Position numbers and translations under genes: made by a program. Under the pieces are notes generated by a model that did no database searches, was not told the DNA's origin, and saw only the letters and a program-made list of their open reading frames with translations. DNA of 14,029 nt from Burkholderiaceae bacterium (GTDB taxonomy: Bacteria; Pseudomonadota; Gammaproteobacteria; Burkholderiales; Burkholderiaceae_D): the NCBI GenBank assembly GCA_014379395.1, contig JACMLV010000139.1, positions 1 to 14,029 of the forward strand. Reading direction: 5' to 3'. This document shows, piece after piece, positions 12,874-14,029 of the stretch. How positions within the stretch are numbered: position 1 is the stretch's first letter; each line of letters begins with the position of its first letter.

Positions 12874-13533
12874 ATGTCACTGGCGCTCTATGGTCATCCC
12901 TTTTCCTCGTACACGCAGAAAGTGCTCATTGCGCTGTATGAGAACGGCACCCCCTTCGAATTCCGCTGCCTCGGGCCGGATACGCCGCAGCACGCCGAAG
13001 AGTGGCTGCGGCGCTGGCCGCTGCGCAAGTTTCCGCTCTTGCTGGACAACAAGCGAAGCATCGTCGAGACCAGCATCATTATCGAGTATCTGCAGCTCGC
13101 CCATCCAGGGCCGGTACGCCTGTTGCCCAACGATCCGATGGCCGCATTGGATGTGCGTTTTCTCGACCGCTTCTTCGACCTGCATGTGATGAGTCCGGTA
13201 CAACACGCGGTAAACGGCGCGCTCACTGGCGATCCAGCGAAGCGGCACGACGCTTTGCTGCATGCGCAGGAAAAACTGGATCTGGCTTACGCGTGGTTGG
13301 AAACGCAACTGGTCGGCAGAACTTGGGCCGCTGGCGCGGACTTCACACTGGCGGACTGCGCGGCCGCACCGTCGCTGTTCTATGCGGATTGGACGCACCC
13401 GATTTCCGAGGCCTATCCCGTTTTGCGCGCCTTCCGCGCACGCTTGCTTGCCCGTCCGTCCTTCGCACGCGCGGTGGAAGAGGCGCGGCCTTATCGGCGG
13501 CTTTTCCCGTTGGGCGCGCCGGAGCGGGATTAA
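12874..13533 (+). CDS. Glutathione S-transferase-family protein
   Basis: This is a 219-residue cytosolic GST-fold protein. Residues 1-80 form the thioredoxin-like domain: LALYGHPFSSYTQKVLIAL (3-21) holds the likely catalytic Ser11 or Ser12, and KFPLLL (52-57) supplies the cis-Pro54 that contacts glutathione. ETSIIIEYLQ (65-74) is the Glu-Thr-Ser motif that binds the gamma-glutamyl group. The helical C-terminal domain has the N-capping box in GADFTLADCAAAP (154-166), a GST hallmark. AGGAG lies eight bases before the ATG. It would conjugate or reduce electrophiles with glutathione; the specific substrate is not readable. Its TAA overlaps the start of the next ORF (TAATG), so the two are probably co-translated. 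Confidence 0.93.
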   Translation: MSLALYGHPFSSYTQKVLIALYENGTPFEFRCLGPDTPQHAEEWLRRWPLRKFPLLLDNKRSIVETSIIIEYLQLAHPGPVRLLPNDPMAALDVRFLDRFFDLHVMSPVQHAVNGALTGDPAKRHDALLHAQEKLDLAYAWLETQLVGRTWAAGADFTLADCAAAPSLFYADWTHPISEAYPVLRAFRARLLARPSFARAVEEARPYRRLFPLGAPERD

Positions 13534-14029
13534 TGCCAATGATCACTTACGGAGGCCGATTTCGCGTCACGCTGGAAACTTATCATGGGGTTCCTAACGG
13601 ATGGAGCAAAGCAGAGTTGCTTGCAGCGCATCGCACCCAGCGCGGTTCGTTTTCCATTGAAACCCAGGAAGCTACCGAACCTGGTGCCCCAGCGTGGCTA
13701 CCCGATAGAAGGAACTGGCTTCAATACCGGGCAACTCTTTACCTAATTGCGGAAGGCGCCCGCGCAAATGATGCGGCATGCATAGAACTTGCTGTGCGCT
13801 ACATCGAGTTGCGCTATATCGGATCGTATTCCGGTTTCATTCGCGCCCGTCTCGCTCGGGGGCTCAAGAACTCCGATTTGACGGATCGACAGAAAGAACG
13901 CCTAAACCGAGTTTTCCTGTCCATGGTCGAGCATCGTGACTACACCGAAGAGTTCAACGAGTATGTGAAATTATGGCAGCGCATTGTTTCGGCGAAAGCG
14001 TTAAAAACGCTCGAATTTTTCGCGTCTAA
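13533..14029 (+). CDS. Unrecognised protein, open at the window end
   Basis: An open frame of 165 codons starts at an ATG that overlaps the GST stop (TAATG) and has no stop before the window edge. The final bases TCTAA contain a TAA, but it is out of frame. The likely product opens MPMITYGGRFRVTLETYHG. It has a Trp/Pro-rich middle (LPDRRNWLQYRATLY, 56-70) and a charged helical second half, with ELAVRYIELRYIGSYSGFIRAR (85-106), LTDRQKERLNRVFLSMVEHRD (116-136) and EFNEYVKLWQRIV (140-152). I recall similar hypothetical proteins in Burkholderiales but know no function. There is no signal peptide or membrane segment. Codon use differs from its neighbours: consecutive AGA-AGG, an ATA, two TTA and several CTA codons, and visibly lower GC. 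A second in-frame ATG at 13539 is possible. Confidence 0.7.
   Translation, partial: MPMITYGGRFRVTLETYHGVPNGWSKAELLAAHRTQRGSFSIETQEATEPGAPAWLPDRRNWLQYRATLYLIAEGARANDAACIELAVRYIELRYIGSYSGFIRARLARGLKNSDLTDRQKERLNRVFLSMVEHRDYTEEFNEYVKLWQRIVSAKALKTLEFFAS

Overview
The window is GC-rich (roughly two thirds G+C by eye) and densely coded. Gene families and start contexts fit a betaproteobacterium, most likely Burkholderiales/Oxalobacteraceae (Massilia, Duganella or Janthinobacterium type). That placement is inferred from family resemblance, not from a marker gene. I see no rRNA, tRNA, CRISPR array, insertion sequence or prophage gene. Most long alternative ORFs are antisense or out-of-frame shadows produced by the high GC. 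No gene-free stretch exceeds 300 bases.

Layout. Positions 1-84 hold the last 27 codons of an unrecognised gene. It converges on rquA (184-936, minus), the enzyme that converts ubiquinone to rhodoquinone. A 287-base divergent region with a near-consensus FNR/ANR dyad separates rquA from an orphan FliD-C-like protein (1224-2165, plus). A secreted prolyl oligopeptidase (2209-4296, minus) follows. Divergent from it is a plus-strand pair: a UPF0149/YecA-like protein with a SEC-C zinc tail (4546-5238) and an M48 metalloprotease lipoprotein (5286-6101).

The middle (6174-10064) is all on the minus strand. A three-gene run encodes a secreted metallo-beta-lactamase-fold protein with altered metal ligands, a RutE-like nitroreductase and a DsbA/FrnE-like thioredoxin-fold protein. 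It is followed, after a 141-base gap, by a HipA-like kinase and a HipB-like repressor in toxin-first order, abutting as TAG|ATG. A LysR regulator (10166-11065, plus) diverges from the three-gene run across 101 bases containing nested inverted repeats, so it probably controls that run and itself.

The right end has a VOC-fold protein (11172-11651, minus) and a DUF2189 membrane protein (11812-12693, minus). Divergent from these are a glutathione S-transferase-like gene (12874-13533, plus) and an overlapping unrecognised ORF of unlike codon use that stays open at the window end.

How the genes work together. The best-supported local stories are anaerobic or microaerobic control of rhodoquinone synthesis (rquA plus the FNR-like site), a LysR-controlled redox/detoxification cassette (10064-7905), and a reversed-order hipAB-type toxin-antitoxin pair. 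The rest looks like independent housekeeping or stress genes. I do not see a clearly new multi-gene defence or biosynthetic system. The least explained items are the orphan FliD-like protein, the ligand-altered MBL protein with its redox partners, and the terminal ORF.
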